This document shows, piece by piece, positions 8,448-15,740 of a stretch of DNA of 64,000 bases (position 1 is its first letter; every line of letters starts with the position of its first letter). Made by a program: the position numbers and the translations under genes. The notes under the pieces are model-generated. The model did not search any database. It saw only the letters and a program-made list of their open reading frames with translations, and was not told the DNA's origin. Source of the stretch: Saccharopolyspora gregorii (GTDB taxonomy: Bacteria; Actinomycetota; Actinomycetes; Mycobacteriales; Pseudonocardiaceae); the NCBI RefSeq assembly GCF_024734405.1, contig NZ_CP059556.1, forward strand, positions 1,922,001 through 1,986,000, written 5' to 3'.

Positions 8448-9089
8448 ATGTCCGGATCCGCGAACCCGCAGCGGCGCGCGTTGCGCTCCGACGCCCAGCG
8501 CAACCACCGGCGGATCCTGGCGGCCGCACGGGCGGAGCTCGCCGAGCGCGGCCCGGCGATCCGGCTGGAGGACGTGGCCCGGCGCGCCGAGGTGGGGCTC
8601 GCCACGCTGTACCGCCGGTTCGCGGGCCGGCGGGAGCTGGTGGCGGCCGTGTTCGACCAGTACTTCACCGAGGAGGTCGAACCGCTGCTCGCCGAGGCCG
8701 CGGCCGAACCCGACGCGTGGCTCGGCCTGCGCCGGGGCCTGGAGGAGAGCCTGGAAACGGTGGTGCGCAACGGGGCGCTGCTGAACGCGGTGCACGAAAC
8801 CGGCGTGACGATGTCCGACGTGCTGCCGAGGTTCCTGGCGACGATGGGGGAGGTGCTGCGGCGCGCTCAGCGCGACGGGCGCGTGCGCGCGGAACTGGGG
8901 GAGCGCGACCTCACCGCCGTGGTGGTGATGGTGCTGGCGACCGCGACGACCGGGGTGGCGGAGCGCGCCACCGGCGAATCGTGCGGCTGGCGGCGCTACC
9001 TGGCGCTGCTGCTCGACGGCAGCCGGCCGGGGGGAGCGGAACTGCCGTGCCCGCCGGGGGAAGCGCCGTCCGCGGACGCCGGCTGCTGA
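8448..9089 (+). CDS. TetR/AcrR family regulator
   Basis: 213 aa from ATG 8448; an alternative ATG at 8436 adds four residues and neither has a strong ribosome site. The helix-turn-helix IRLEDVARRAEVGLATLYRR lies at about residues 35-54, and the C-terminal part is the usual helical ligand-binding domain. The gene is followed 130 bp later by a P450 gene in the same direction, and a perfect 14-bp palindrome sits in that gap. The P450 promoter is therefore the most likely target. Confidence 0.88.
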   Translation: MSGSANPQRRALRSDAQRNHRRILAAARAELAERGPAIRLEDVARRAEVGLATLYRRFAGRRELVAAVFDQYFTEEVEPLLAEAAAEPDAWLGLRRGLEESLETVVRNGALLNAVHETGVTMSDVLPRFLATMGEVLRRAQRDGRVRAELGERDLTAVVVMVLATATTGVAERATGESCGWRRYLALLLDGSRPGGAELPCPPGEAPSADAGC

Positions 9090-9158
9090 TCCCGCCCCGC
9101 CGGCCGGGTCCGGCCGGCCCGGCGATGCGCTCTCAGGAAGTTCACAGGTGGATTAAGT

Positions 9159-9172
9159 GAGAGTCGACTCTC
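9159..9172. promoter_or_regulatory. Perfect 14-bp palindrome, candidate operator of the P450 gene
   Basis: GAGAGTCGACTCTC is fully self-complementary and lies 47 bp before the P450 start codon, just after the TetR gene. Size and symmetry are typical of TetR-type operators. Confidence 0.5.
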
Positions 9173-9219
9173 GGTTAGGTAGCGTGGGTCGGGTTCCCCT
9201 TCCGACACCAGGAGCGCCC

Positions 9220-10428
9220 ATGTCCTCTGCGACGGACAGCCCGGCCACCACTCCCGCCCTGCCCCTGCACATGCGGCGCAACGGGTTCGACCCGGTTCCC
9301 GACCTCGCCGCGGCCCGCGAGAACGACGGCGTCACCCAGGTCGCCACCCCGTTCGGCGCCCGCGCCTGGCTGGTCACCCGGCACGCGGACGTCCGCGCGC
9401 TGCTCGGCGATGCGGAGACCTTCAGCAACGGCTGGCAGCGGCCGAACAGCGACTTGTCCCCGGAGGAGGCGGCGGAGCTGCGCCGCGGCAACCTGCTGGG
9501 CTACGACCCGCCGGAGCACACCCGGCTGCGCAAGATGCTCACCCCCGAGTTCACGGTGCGGCGGATGCGGCGGCTCGAACCGCGCATCGTGGAGATCGTC
9601 GACCAGCACCTGGACGCGATGCGCCGGGCCGGTGCCCCGCGCGACCTGGTCACCGACTTCGCGCTGCCGGTGCCCTCGCTGGTGATCTGCGAACTGCTGG
9701 GCGTGCCCTACGCGGACCGCGACGAGTTCCAGACCCGCACCGGCACGATCCTGGACACCTCGCTGCCCGAGGACGTGCGGCGGCAGGCCAGCCTCGCGCA
9801 GCGGGCGTACATGCGCGAACTCGTCGAACGCGCGCAGGCCGATCCGGGCGAGGACATGCTCGGCATGCTGGTGCGCGAGCACGGCCACGAGCTGGAGACC
9901 CCGGACCTGACCGGCATCGCGAGCCTGCTGCTGCTCGCCGGGCACGAGACGACCTCCAACATGCTGGGCCTCGGCACCCTCGCGCTGCTGCGCCACCCCG
10001 ACCAGCTGGCGCTGGTGCGCGACGACCCGGAGCGGGTGGCGCCCGCGGTGGAGGAGCTGATGCGCTGGCTGAGCATCGTGCACTCCGGCACGCCGCGGGT
10101 GACCACCACCGAGGTGGAGATCGCCGGCCAGGTGATCCCCGCTGGGGAGATGGTCGTGTTCGCGCTGCCCGCGGCGAACCGGGATCCGGAACTGGTCGAC
10201 GATCCCGACGCGCTCGACATCACCCGCAAACCGACGAACCACATCGGCTTCGGCCACGGCATCCACCACTGCCTCGGCGCGCCGCTGGCCCGGATGGAGA
10301 TGCGCATCGCGTTCCCCGCGCTGCTGCGGGCGTTCCCGGAGCTGCGCACCGCCGTCCCCGACGACGAGATCGAGTTCCGCTCGTACCACTTCGTCTACGG
10401 CTTGAAGTCGCTGCCTGTCGCCTGGTAG
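9220..10428 (+). CDS. Cytochrome P450 (bacterial class I type)
   Basis: 402 aa from ATG 9220 (GGAG 6 nt upstream). I see the I-helix oxygen-activation motif AGHETT, the K-helix region EELMRWLS and the heme-thiolate loop FGHGIHHCLGAPLARME, whose Cys is the axial heme ligand. Length is normal for soluble actinomycete P450s (CYP105/CYP107-like) that need a ferredoxin and a reductase; neither is encoded nearby. The substrate is unknown. The TetR gene just upstream and the palindrome in front suggest substrate-inducible expression. Confidence 0.93.
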   Translation: MSSATDSPATTPALPLHMRRNGFDPVPDLAAARENDGVTQVATPFGARAWLVTRHADVRALLGDAETFSNGWQRPNSDLSPEEAAELRRGNLLGYDPPEHTRLRKMLTPEFTVRRMRRLEPRIVEIVDQHLDAMRRAGAPRDLVTDFALPVPSLVICELLGVPYADRDEFQTRTGTILDTSLPEDVRRQASLAQRAYMRELVERAQADPGEDMLGMLVREHGHELETPDLTGIASLLLLAGHETTSNMLGLGTLALLRHPDQLALVRDDPERVAPAVEELMRWLSIVHSGTPRVTTTEVEIAGQVIPAGEMVVFALPAANRDPELVDDPDALDITRKPTNHIGFGHGIHHCLGAPLARMEMRIAFPALLRAFPELRTAVPDDEIEFRSYHFVYGLKSLPVAW

Positions 10429-10443
10429 CCGGGCGTTCGGGGT

Positions 10444-10495
10444 GTCCGACCGGTGCTCGCCGCGAGTCGGGGAGAGGGGCGAGCACCGGCCGGAC
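10444..10495. terminator. Strong bidirectional hairpin after the P450 gene
   Basis: GTCCGACCGGTGCTCGCC (10444-10461) pairs with GGCGAGCACCGGCCGGAC (10478-10495), 17 of 18 positions, between the P450 stop and the convergent small-gene operon. It is a good candidate terminator for both. Confidence 0.65.
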
Positions 10496-10551
10496 GTGCG
10501 GCCCGCCACCGCTCGGGGGAGGCGGGACGGCAGGCCGCGATCAGGGGTGGA

Positions 10552-10980
10552 TCAAGCGGCCCGCGCGGTCGAGAGCCGTTCGACGCGCGGCACGATCCAC
10601 AGTGGACGCATATCCGCGCGGGTTCCGGGCGCGTCCGGGTCGGTGTCCGGCCAGGTGATCGGCGGATCGGGCGCCGGCGGCGTCGTGGCGCGCGACGACC
10701 GGCGCTCGGCCATCACCACGAGCGCGTCCTCCAGCACCGGGAACCGGACGGAGCTCGGTCGTGTGCTCGTGGCGGCCACGCACGCCTGGCAGACCTGGCG
10801 GGTGTCGAGCGGCGGCGGCCGGTCGAAGACCCGCGACATCCGCCCGCTCAGCGGATGCCCGCAGCTCGCGACGAGCACCGTGCCCCGCGTCGTCCTGCCG
10901 CAGAGGTGCCAGGTCGAACACCACTCCGAGGTGATCCAGGCCAGCGGTGCAGGCGCGAAGCGGTCCGTCGGCGCGTTCAC
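10552..10980 (-). CDS. Small Cys-rich protein, third gene of the operon facing the HTH/DUF397 locus
   Basis: 142 aa from GTG 10980. The GTG overlaps the stop of the upstream gene (GTGA), which supports both the start and translational coupling. The N-terminal half has Cys in CSTWHLCG, then CGHP, then CQAC, a spacing that could bind zinc. The C-terminal half is Pro/Thr-rich and looks disordered. I do not recognise a family. The 83-aa protein two genes upstream has a similar CG...CxxC pattern, so the two may be related. Its position opposite an Scr1-type regulator suggests a shared role. Confidence 0.6.
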   Translation of the reverse strand: MNAPTDRFAPAPLAWITSEWCSTWHLCGRTTRGTVLVASCGHPLSGRMSRVFDRPPPLDTRQVCQACVAATSTRPSSVRFPVLEDALVVMAERRSSRATTPPAPDPPITWPDTDPDAPGTRADMRPLWIVPRVERLSTARAA

Positions 10981-11189
10981 GAGTCGGCCACATCCGCTTC
11001 GCGGCGAAGGCCGTCGATCGCCGCGCCGAGCTCCCGGTGCAGCTCCGCGGCCTGCGCCAGGTCGAGGATCGCGTGCGCCTCTTCCGGAACCCGGAGGCTG
11101 ATCCCGCGGCGGATGCGGCCGAGGTGCACGGCGCGGTCCCGGAACGCGATGTCCCGGCACGGAACGGTGATCGTGTGGTGGGCGGGCAT
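10977..11189 (-). CDS. Small helical hypothetical protein
   Basis: 70 aa from ATG 11189 with AGGGGG about 6 nt upstream. The middle (about residues 28-66) is predicted by eye as one or two amphipathic helices (LRVPEEAHAILDLAQAAELH...). No motif is recognised. It starts 11 bp after the preceding gene ends and overlaps the following one by 4 nt, so the three genes form a tight operon. Confidence 0.6.
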   Translation of the reverse strand: MPAHHTITVPCRDIAFRDRAVHLGRIRRGISLRVPEEAHAILDLAQAAELHRELGAAIDGLRREADVADS

Positions 11190-11199
11190 CGAGCCCCCT

Positions 11200-11451
11200 T
11201 CATGTCGGGCCTTCGGACGGGAGGCGGAACGGGGTGAGCGGATGGCGGGCCGCGTAGATCTCGGTGCAGCGCTCGCAGTAGGAGTCCCGTGGTGGCCGGG
11301 CGCGGCGGGCTCCTCGTGGCACGGTGATCACCGCACCGCACAAGGCTTCGGCGACGCGCGCGTCGCCCCATTCCTCGGGTGCGGCGATCGTGGCGTGGAT
11401 CGAGTGCGATCCGTCCGGGAGCACGAACCGCACGCGGGTCACCGCCACCAT
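11200..11451 (-). CDS. Small Cys-pair hypothetical protein
   Basis: 83 aa from ATG 11451. A longer start at GTG 11514 would overlap the preceding small membrane protein gene almost entirely, so the short form is preferred. It has LCGAVITVP followed by YCERC about 20 residues later, a possible zinc site, in a mostly beta/basic context. The family is unknown. It overlaps the upstream 35-aa gene by 13 nt, consistent with coupling. Confidence 0.55.
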   Translation of the reverse strand: MVAVTRVRFVLPDGSHSIHATIAAPEEWGDARVAEALCGAVITVPRGARRARPPRDSYCERCTEIYAARHPLTPFRLPSEGPT

Positions 11452-11546
11452 TCCCGCCGCCGCGCATCCGCACGAGCACCGGGCAACCACCACAGCAGGA
11501 ACACGAGCGCCCACGCCAACAGGCTGAGCAGGATCGGAACCGTCAT
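11439..11546 (-). CDS. 35-aa single-pass membrane protein
   Basis: ATG 11546 opens a 35-codon frame: residues 3-21 (PILLSLLAWALVFLLWWLP) form one very hydrophobic span, followed by a basic tail (RADARRREWWR). The ribosome site is poor, so the call rests on the composition and on the 13-nt overlap with the next gene. It is the first gene of the operon divergent from the HTH regulator. Confidence 0.45.
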   Translation of the reverse strand: MTVPILLSLLAWALVFLLWWLPGARADARRREWWR

Positions 11547-11645
11547 CACGACACCGGCCCGTCGCACCACGTCGTACTGGGCGCAGCGTCCGACAAGCGC
11601 GGTAGAAGGCTCGGGTTGCACATGATCTCTCCCAAGGTGAACGTC

Positions 11646-11687
11646 TGGATCAGTGGATCTGATCCAAACATGCTGGATCTGATCCAA
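11646..11687. promoter_or_regulatory. Two tandem GATC palindromes 20 bp apart plus a half site: candidate operators
   Basis: TGGATCTGATCCAA occurs at 11654-11667 and again at 11674-11687, exactly two helical turns apart. Each contains GGATC-T-GATCC, and a half site TGGATCAG lies at 11646-11653. The array sits between the divergent HTH gene and the small-protein operon, where an autoregulatory operator would be. The protein-DNA match is inference. Confidence 0.6.
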
Positions 11688-11714
11688 GGGTGCAATCGCT
11701 CGATCGGGGGGACG

Positions 11715-11741
11715 TTCGACTAGGAGCGGCTTCCTTACGAT
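11715..11741 (+). promoter_or_regulatory. Candidate leaderless promoter of the HTH regulator
   Basis: TACGAT at 11736-11741 is a good -10 box only 6 nt before the GTG start, with TTCGAC upstream as a loose -35 (15-bp spacing). There is no ribosome site at the right distance, which fits a leaderless transcript. Confidence 0.4.
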
Positions 11742-11747
11742 TGGCCG

Positions 11748-12602
11748 GTGACCCGATCCAAGCCAGGTAGCCCGAAGGCTCGAACTCTCGGCGCCGAGTT
11801 GCGCAAAGCTCGCGAAGACGCGGGCATCGGTGTTCGTGAATTGGCGCGGAGGCTGGACGTCGCGCACGCATGGGTCACTCGGACCGAAGCGGGCACACGA
11901 ACGGCGACCCCGGAGGACGTGGGGGCGGCCGCGGCAGCCCTCGGCCTGTCGGCGGCTGAGCGCGAACGAATCGTGGACATCGCCCGCGAGGACGACGGGC
12001 CGAACTACCTACGGGCCGGAATCCCTGGGGTGCACCAGGAACTGGTCACGTTGATGAACTACGAGCGGACAGCTATCGCCATCAGCGAGGTGGCGCCGCT
12101 TCTCGTTCCTGGCCTGCTGCAGACGGGCGACTACGCCCGCGCGATCATGACTGAATCATCTCCTGGGGAGGTGGAGACGAAGGTCGCCATGCGCGCGAGC
12201 CGTCGAGACGTGTTGACCAGCCGCAAGGCGCCGCACTTCGAGGCTCTGATCGCCGAATCCGCGTTGACCAGGCCCATTGCCGACGCTCACACGATGTCCG
12301 GTCAGCTGCGGCACCTGCAACAGGCGGCAGAGCTCTCTAACATCACCATCCGCGTCATTCCGGATCGACTGCCCAAGTGGACGCCAGCCCACAGCGGGCA
12401 GTTCATGTTCTTCGAGTTCCCGACCGCGCGACCGGTCGTGCACTTGGAGCACTTCGCATCTGCGGCATTCCTGACCGGTGATCCGGCGATCGAGGCGTAC
12501 CGAGACGCGCTCGATACGCTCCGGGAAGAGGCGTTGAGCGCGGACGACACGCTGAAGTTCATCGCCGAACGCAGTGCGGAGACAGGATTTGAGGAGAGCT
12601 AG
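11748..12602 (+). CDS. Scr1/WhiJ-type XRE helix-turn-helix regulator with DUF5753 domain
   Basis: 284 aa from GTG 11748. An XRE helix-turn-helix occupies about residues 14-70 (LRKAREDAGIGVRELARRLD, AHAWVTRTEAG). The rest is the DUF5753 domain, with SEVAPLLVPGLLQTGDYARA, a conserved family stretch. In Streptomyces such proteins (WhiJ, AbaA-locus paralogues) pair with a DUF397 protein and act as developmental or metabolic repressors. Here the DUF397 gene follows after 2 bp. Two GATC palindromes upstream are likely binding sites. The codon bias is slightly weaker than in the neighbours. Confidence 0.92.
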   Translation: MTRSKPGSPKARTLGAELRKAREDAGIGVRELARRLDVAHAWVTRTEAGTRTATPEDVGAAAAALGLSAAERERIVDIAREDDGPNYLRAGIPGVHQELVTLMNYERTAIAISEVAPLLVPGLLQTGDYARAIMTESSPGEVETKVAMRASRRDVLTSRKAPHFEALIAESALTRPIADAHTMSGQLRHLQQAAELSNITIRVIPDRLPKWTPAHSGQFMFFEFPTARPVVHLEHFASAAFLTGDPAIEAYRDALDTLREEALSADDTLKFIAERSAETGFEES

Positions 12603-12604
12603 CT

Positions 12605-12799
12605 GTGACACAGCAACCGGCAGGATGGCGGAAGGCGAAGCGGTCGAGCAACAACACCGCATGCGTCGAGGTCGGCCGGGTCGCCGAAGGCGCCGCCGTC
12701 CGTGACACCAAGGACAGAGCAGCGGGTCATTTAACCGCGACCGGTGCCCAGTGGTCGGCGTTCGTCGGTGCGGTGAAGGCCGGTCGCTTCGACGGCTGA
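12605..12799 (+). CDS. DUF397 protein, partner of the HTH regulator
   Basis: 64 aa from GTG 12605 with GAGGAG 9 nt upstream, 2 bp after the regulator stop. It shows the family hallmarks: W-R-K-A-K-R-S-S near the start, CVEV (residues 20-23), VRDTKDR and WSAFVGAVKAGRFD at the end. DUF397 includes the sporulation protein BldB. These proteins are thought to modulate the paired helix-turn-helix protein. Confidence 0.92.
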   Translation: MTQQPAGWRKAKRSSNNTACVEVGRVAEGAAVRDTKDRAAGHLTATGAQWSAFVGAVKAGRFDG

Positions 12800-12813
12800 C
12801 CCGCTCCGAGACG

Positions 12814-12843
12814 GAGCCCCGGCGGTGCGATCCGCCGGGGCTC
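12814..12843. terminator. Bidirectional terminator
   Basis: GAGCCCCGGCGG and CCGCCGGGGCTC are perfect 12-bp arms around a 6-nt loop, followed by TTGTCC. The hairpin separates the DUF397 gene from the convergent sulfatase gene. Confidence 0.75.
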
Positions 12844-12859
12844 TTGTCCGTTCCGGGCG

Positions 12860-14329
12860 TCAGAACGAGCTCAGCGTCGGGTCGTAATCGGTCTCGCCGA
12901 CCGGGTACATGCTCGTCATCCAGTGGTAGAAGTTGTCGCCGCGCTCGCGCAGCAGGTCGTAGAGGCGGCGCAGCATCGCGTTGCGGACCTCGCGGACCTC
13001 GGGCTGCTCGTAGCGGTTGTGCAGCTCGTCCGGGTCGAGTTCCAGGTCGTAGAGCTCGTTGTGCGACTCGGGGTTGACCACCAGCTTGTAGCGGGCGCCG
13101 CGCAGCATTCGCTGCGGGTACGGGAAGTGGTGGCCGTGGTACTCGGCGACCAGGTCCGGCGCCCACTCCGGGTGCTCGCCGCGCACCAGCGGCAGCAGGC
13201 TGCGGCTGTCCACGGCGGGTGACGGGTCCTCCCCGGCGAGCTCCAGGATCGTGGCCGTGAAGTCGGTGAGGCTGACGAACTCGTCCCGCACCTGCGGCGG
13301 CTCCCCGGGCACCGACACGATGCCGGGGATGCGGTAGATGTCGTCGTACATCGCCGGGCCCTTGTCGTGCAGCCGGTGCGCGCCGGTGAACTCGCCGTGG
13401 TCGGCGGTGAACATGATCGAGGTGCTGTCGCTGAGCCCGAGCTCGTCGATGGCGTCGCGCAACCGGCCGATTTGCTCGTCGATGAGCGTCACGTAACCCC
13501 GGTAGACGGCGATGAGCTTGCGGCTCTCCTCCGGCGACATCGTGTCGAACGCCCAGTGCTCGCTGTAGTTGCGCTGCACCGGCGGCTTGCCCTCGAAGGT
13601 CTCCAGCACCGAGCGCGGCAGCTCGATCTCGTCCGGGTCGTACATGTCGTAGTAGTGGTCCGGCAGCAGGTACGGCAGGTGCGGGCCGAAGTAGTGCGTC
13701 GCCAAGAAGAACGGCATGTCCGAAGTGGACTCGTCGGCGGCGAACCGGTGCAGCATCTCGATGGTGCGGGTCGTCAGGTAGTGCTCGAAGGTCGCCTCCA
13801 CCGGCTGGTCGAGCCGCGCGGCGAGCAGGTTGCCGGGGTTGCCGTTCGGCGCCGTCCCGCGCACCTCGTCGCGGATCGCGTATGGCGGCAGCCCGTGCTC
13901 GGCCAGGTACGCCAGGTAGTCCGGGTGGTCCACCGGGTTGTGCCAGCCCGGCAGGTCCGGGCCCTGGAAGCCGTAGTCGGCCGCGTTGCGCCGCACCCCG
14001 CCGTGCCACTTGCCGAGCAGTCCCAGGTTGTAGCCGCGCTCGGCTAGGCGCTCGGCGAAGGTGAACTGGTCCGGCGCCAAGTCCTCCAGGTAGCCGACGT
14101 TGCGCTCGTAGTTCGCCAGCAGCTTGTGCCGGAACGGGGCGTACCCGGTGAGCAGGCTCGCGCGCGCGGGCGTGCAGATCGCGGTGGGGGTGAAGCAGTT
14201 GGCGAAGCGCGTGCCGCCGGCGGCGAGCGCGTCCAGGTTCGGCGTCCGCACGGCGGTCGGGTCGCCGTAGCAGCCGATCGTGTCGATGCGGTGCTGGTCG
14301 GTCATCAGGAAGAGCACGTTGCGCGGCAC
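12860..14329 (-). CDS. Type I sulfatase (formylglycine-dependent)
   Basis: 489 aa from GTG 14329 (GGAGA upstream). The N-terminus has MTDQHRIDTIGCYG with metal-binding Asp. CTPARASLLTG (about 52-62) is the CxPxR signature whose Cys is oxidised to formylglycine by a separate enzyme. FTADHGEFTGAH carries further metal and substrate residues. There is no signal peptide, so it acts in the cytosol. Its operon partner is a ROK sugar regulator and a sugar porter is divergent, so the substrate is probably a small sulfated sugar or sulfate ester taken up whole. Choline sulfatase-like specificity cannot be excluded. Confidence 0.92.
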   Translation of the reverse strand: MPRNVLFLMTDQHRIDTIGCYGDPTAVRTPNLDALAAGGTRFANCFTPTAICTPARASLLTGYAPFRHKLLANYERNVGYLEDLAPDQFTFAERLAERGYNLGLLGKWHGGVRRNAADYGFQGPDLPGWHNPVDHPDYLAYLAEHGLPPYAIRDEVRGTAPNGNPGNLLAARLDQPVEATFEHYLTTRTIEMLHRFAADESTSDMPFFLATHYFGPHLPYLLPDHYYDMYDPDEIELPRSVLETFEGKPPVQRNYSEHWAFDTMSPEESRKLIAVYRGYVTLIDEQIGRLRDAIDELGLSDSTSIMFTADHGEFTGAHRLHDKGPAMYDDIYRIPGIVSVPGEPPQVRDEFVSLTDFTATILELAGEDPSPAVDSRSLLPLVRGEHPEWAPDLVAEYHGHHFPYPQRMLRGARYKLVVNPESHNELYDLELDPDELHNRYEQPEVREVRNAMLRRLYDLLRERGDNFYHWMTSMYPVGETDYDPTLSSF

Positions 14330-14368
14330 GGAGATCTCCTCGGCGGGAAGCGTCGGGCGGGTTCGGGG

Positions 14369-15586
14369 TCAGCGGCCGGATTCGGCGTTCGGCGCGGCGG
14401 CCTGCTCGGGGTGCCGCGGCAGCGGATAGCGGGCCAGCAGCGGAGATTCGTGCAACGCGAGCGCCAGCCCGCCCAGCGCCCCGCCCCACGGCGCGGTGCC
14501 CGCGGTGCCGAACTCGACGCCGCCGCGCAGCGACCGCATCGCGCGCCGGGCGAACGACTCGCGCAGCGGGCGCAGGAACGGCTCGCCCAGTTCGGCGAGT
14601 TCGCCGCCGAGCACCACCCGGCCCGCGTTGACCGCCGTGCACATCGCCGCCAGCGCCGTCCCGGCGTGCTCCCCGGCCGCGCGGACCGCCTCGGCCTCGG
14701 CGCCGTCCCGGGCCAGCGCGTCCCGCACAACCGCCCAGCGGCGGTGCCCGGTCGCGCGCAGCACCGCGGGTACCGAGGCGTAGCGCTCCAGGCAGCCGCG
14801 TCCGCCGCACCAGCACTTCGGCCCGGTGTCGTCGACGCACAGGTGCCCGAGTTCGGCGGCGACCCCGCCGGTGCCGCGGACCAGCTGCCCGCCGATGATC
14901 AGGCCGCCGCCGGTGCCGTGCGAGAAGTGCGCGTAGAGCAGGTCGGAGGCCCCGGCCGCGGCGCCCCAGGTGGCTTCGGCGAGCGCGGTGAGCCGGGTGT
15001 TGTTGTCCACGCCCACCGGCACCCCGAACGCGCGGGCCAGGCGGTCGGCGATCAGCTCCCGCCCGCGGAGCCGGTCCGGTTCGTCCAGCCCGGCGGCGGG
15101 CGCGAGCACCAGCTCGCCGGGCCCGGTGGAGCCGACGCCGATCCCGGCGAGCGTGCCCAGCGTGATCCCGTGGTGCTCGGCGGCCTCCCGCACGGCGCGC
15201 TCGGCCAGCGCCAGCCGGTCCGCCGCGCCGCGCGCCGAGCCGTAGGACAGGTCGGCGCGGGCCTGCACGCGGTGCGCTGCGTCGGCCAGCGCCAGCCGGA
15301 TCCGATTGCGCCCCAGTTCGAGACCGAGGTACTGGCCCGCGCCCGGGTTGAGCGTGAGCCCGCGGGTGGGGCGGCCCCGGCGGTGCGACGGCGGGAGTTC
15401 GGTCTCCACGACCACCCCGCGCCGGATCAGGTCGCCGAGGATCGCCGACAGCGTCGTGCGGGACAGCCCGCTGCGCTCGGCGACCGCGGCCCGGCTCAGC
15501 TCGCCGTGCCTGCGCAGGCAACCGAGCACGCGTTCGGCGTTGCCCTGGCGCAGCCGGTGCAGCGCGGTCGGGGCGGGGTCGGTCAT
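14369..15586 (-). CDS. ROK family transcriptional regulator
   Basis: 405 aa from ATG 15586. The N-terminal winged helix-turn-helix (about residues 12-65, ELSRAAVAERSGLSRTTLSA) precedes a sugar-kinase-like ROK domain. That domain has GIGVGSTGP, the ROK zinc motif CWCGGRGCLERYAS and GLEL/GHL stretches. Such NagC/XylR-type proteins sense a sugar or sugar phosphate. It is the first gene of a two-gene operon with the sulfatase (39-bp gap) and is divergent from the sugar porter. The promoter region carries an ACGAA/TTCGT inverted repeat. Confidence 0.92.
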   Translation of the reverse strand: MTDPAPTALHRLRQGNAERVLGCLRRHGELSRAAVAERSGLSRTTLSAILGDLIRRGVVVETELPPSHRRGRPTRGLTLNPGAGQYLGLELGRNRIRLALADAAHRVQARADLSYGSARGAADRLALAERAVREAAEHHGITLGTLAGIGVGSTGPGELVLAPAAGLDEPDRLRGRELIADRLARAFGVPVGVDNNTRLTALAEATWGAAAGASDLLYAHFSHGTGGGLIIGGQLVRGTGGVAAELGHLCVDDTGPKCWCGGRGCLERYASVPAVLRATGHRRWAVVRDALARDGAEAEAVRAAGEHAGTALAAMCTAVNAGRVVLGGELAELGEPFLRPLRESFARRAMRSLRGGVEFGTAGTAPWGGALGGLALALHESPLLARYPLPRHPEQAAAPNAESGR

Positions 15587-15617
15587 GGCCGCAGCGTAAC
15601 CCGGCATTGCTCCATTT

Positions 15618-15632
15618 ACGAACGGGCTTCGT
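15618..15632. promoter_or_regulatory. Candidate ROK operator
   Basis: ACGAA-CGGGC-TTCGT, flanked by A/T-rich TTT and CAAAA, is an inverted repeat midway in the 154-bp spacer between the ROK gene and the sugar porter. It would suit control of both directions. Confidence 0.45.
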
Positions 15633-15740
15633 CAAAAACCTGTCCACATTCTGACCGAGCATTGACGCAAATGGGGTCCGGTGCCACTCTCCATCGCACT
15701 GATCGGCCCGGAACACCGTGATGCCACTGGAGAACCGCAC

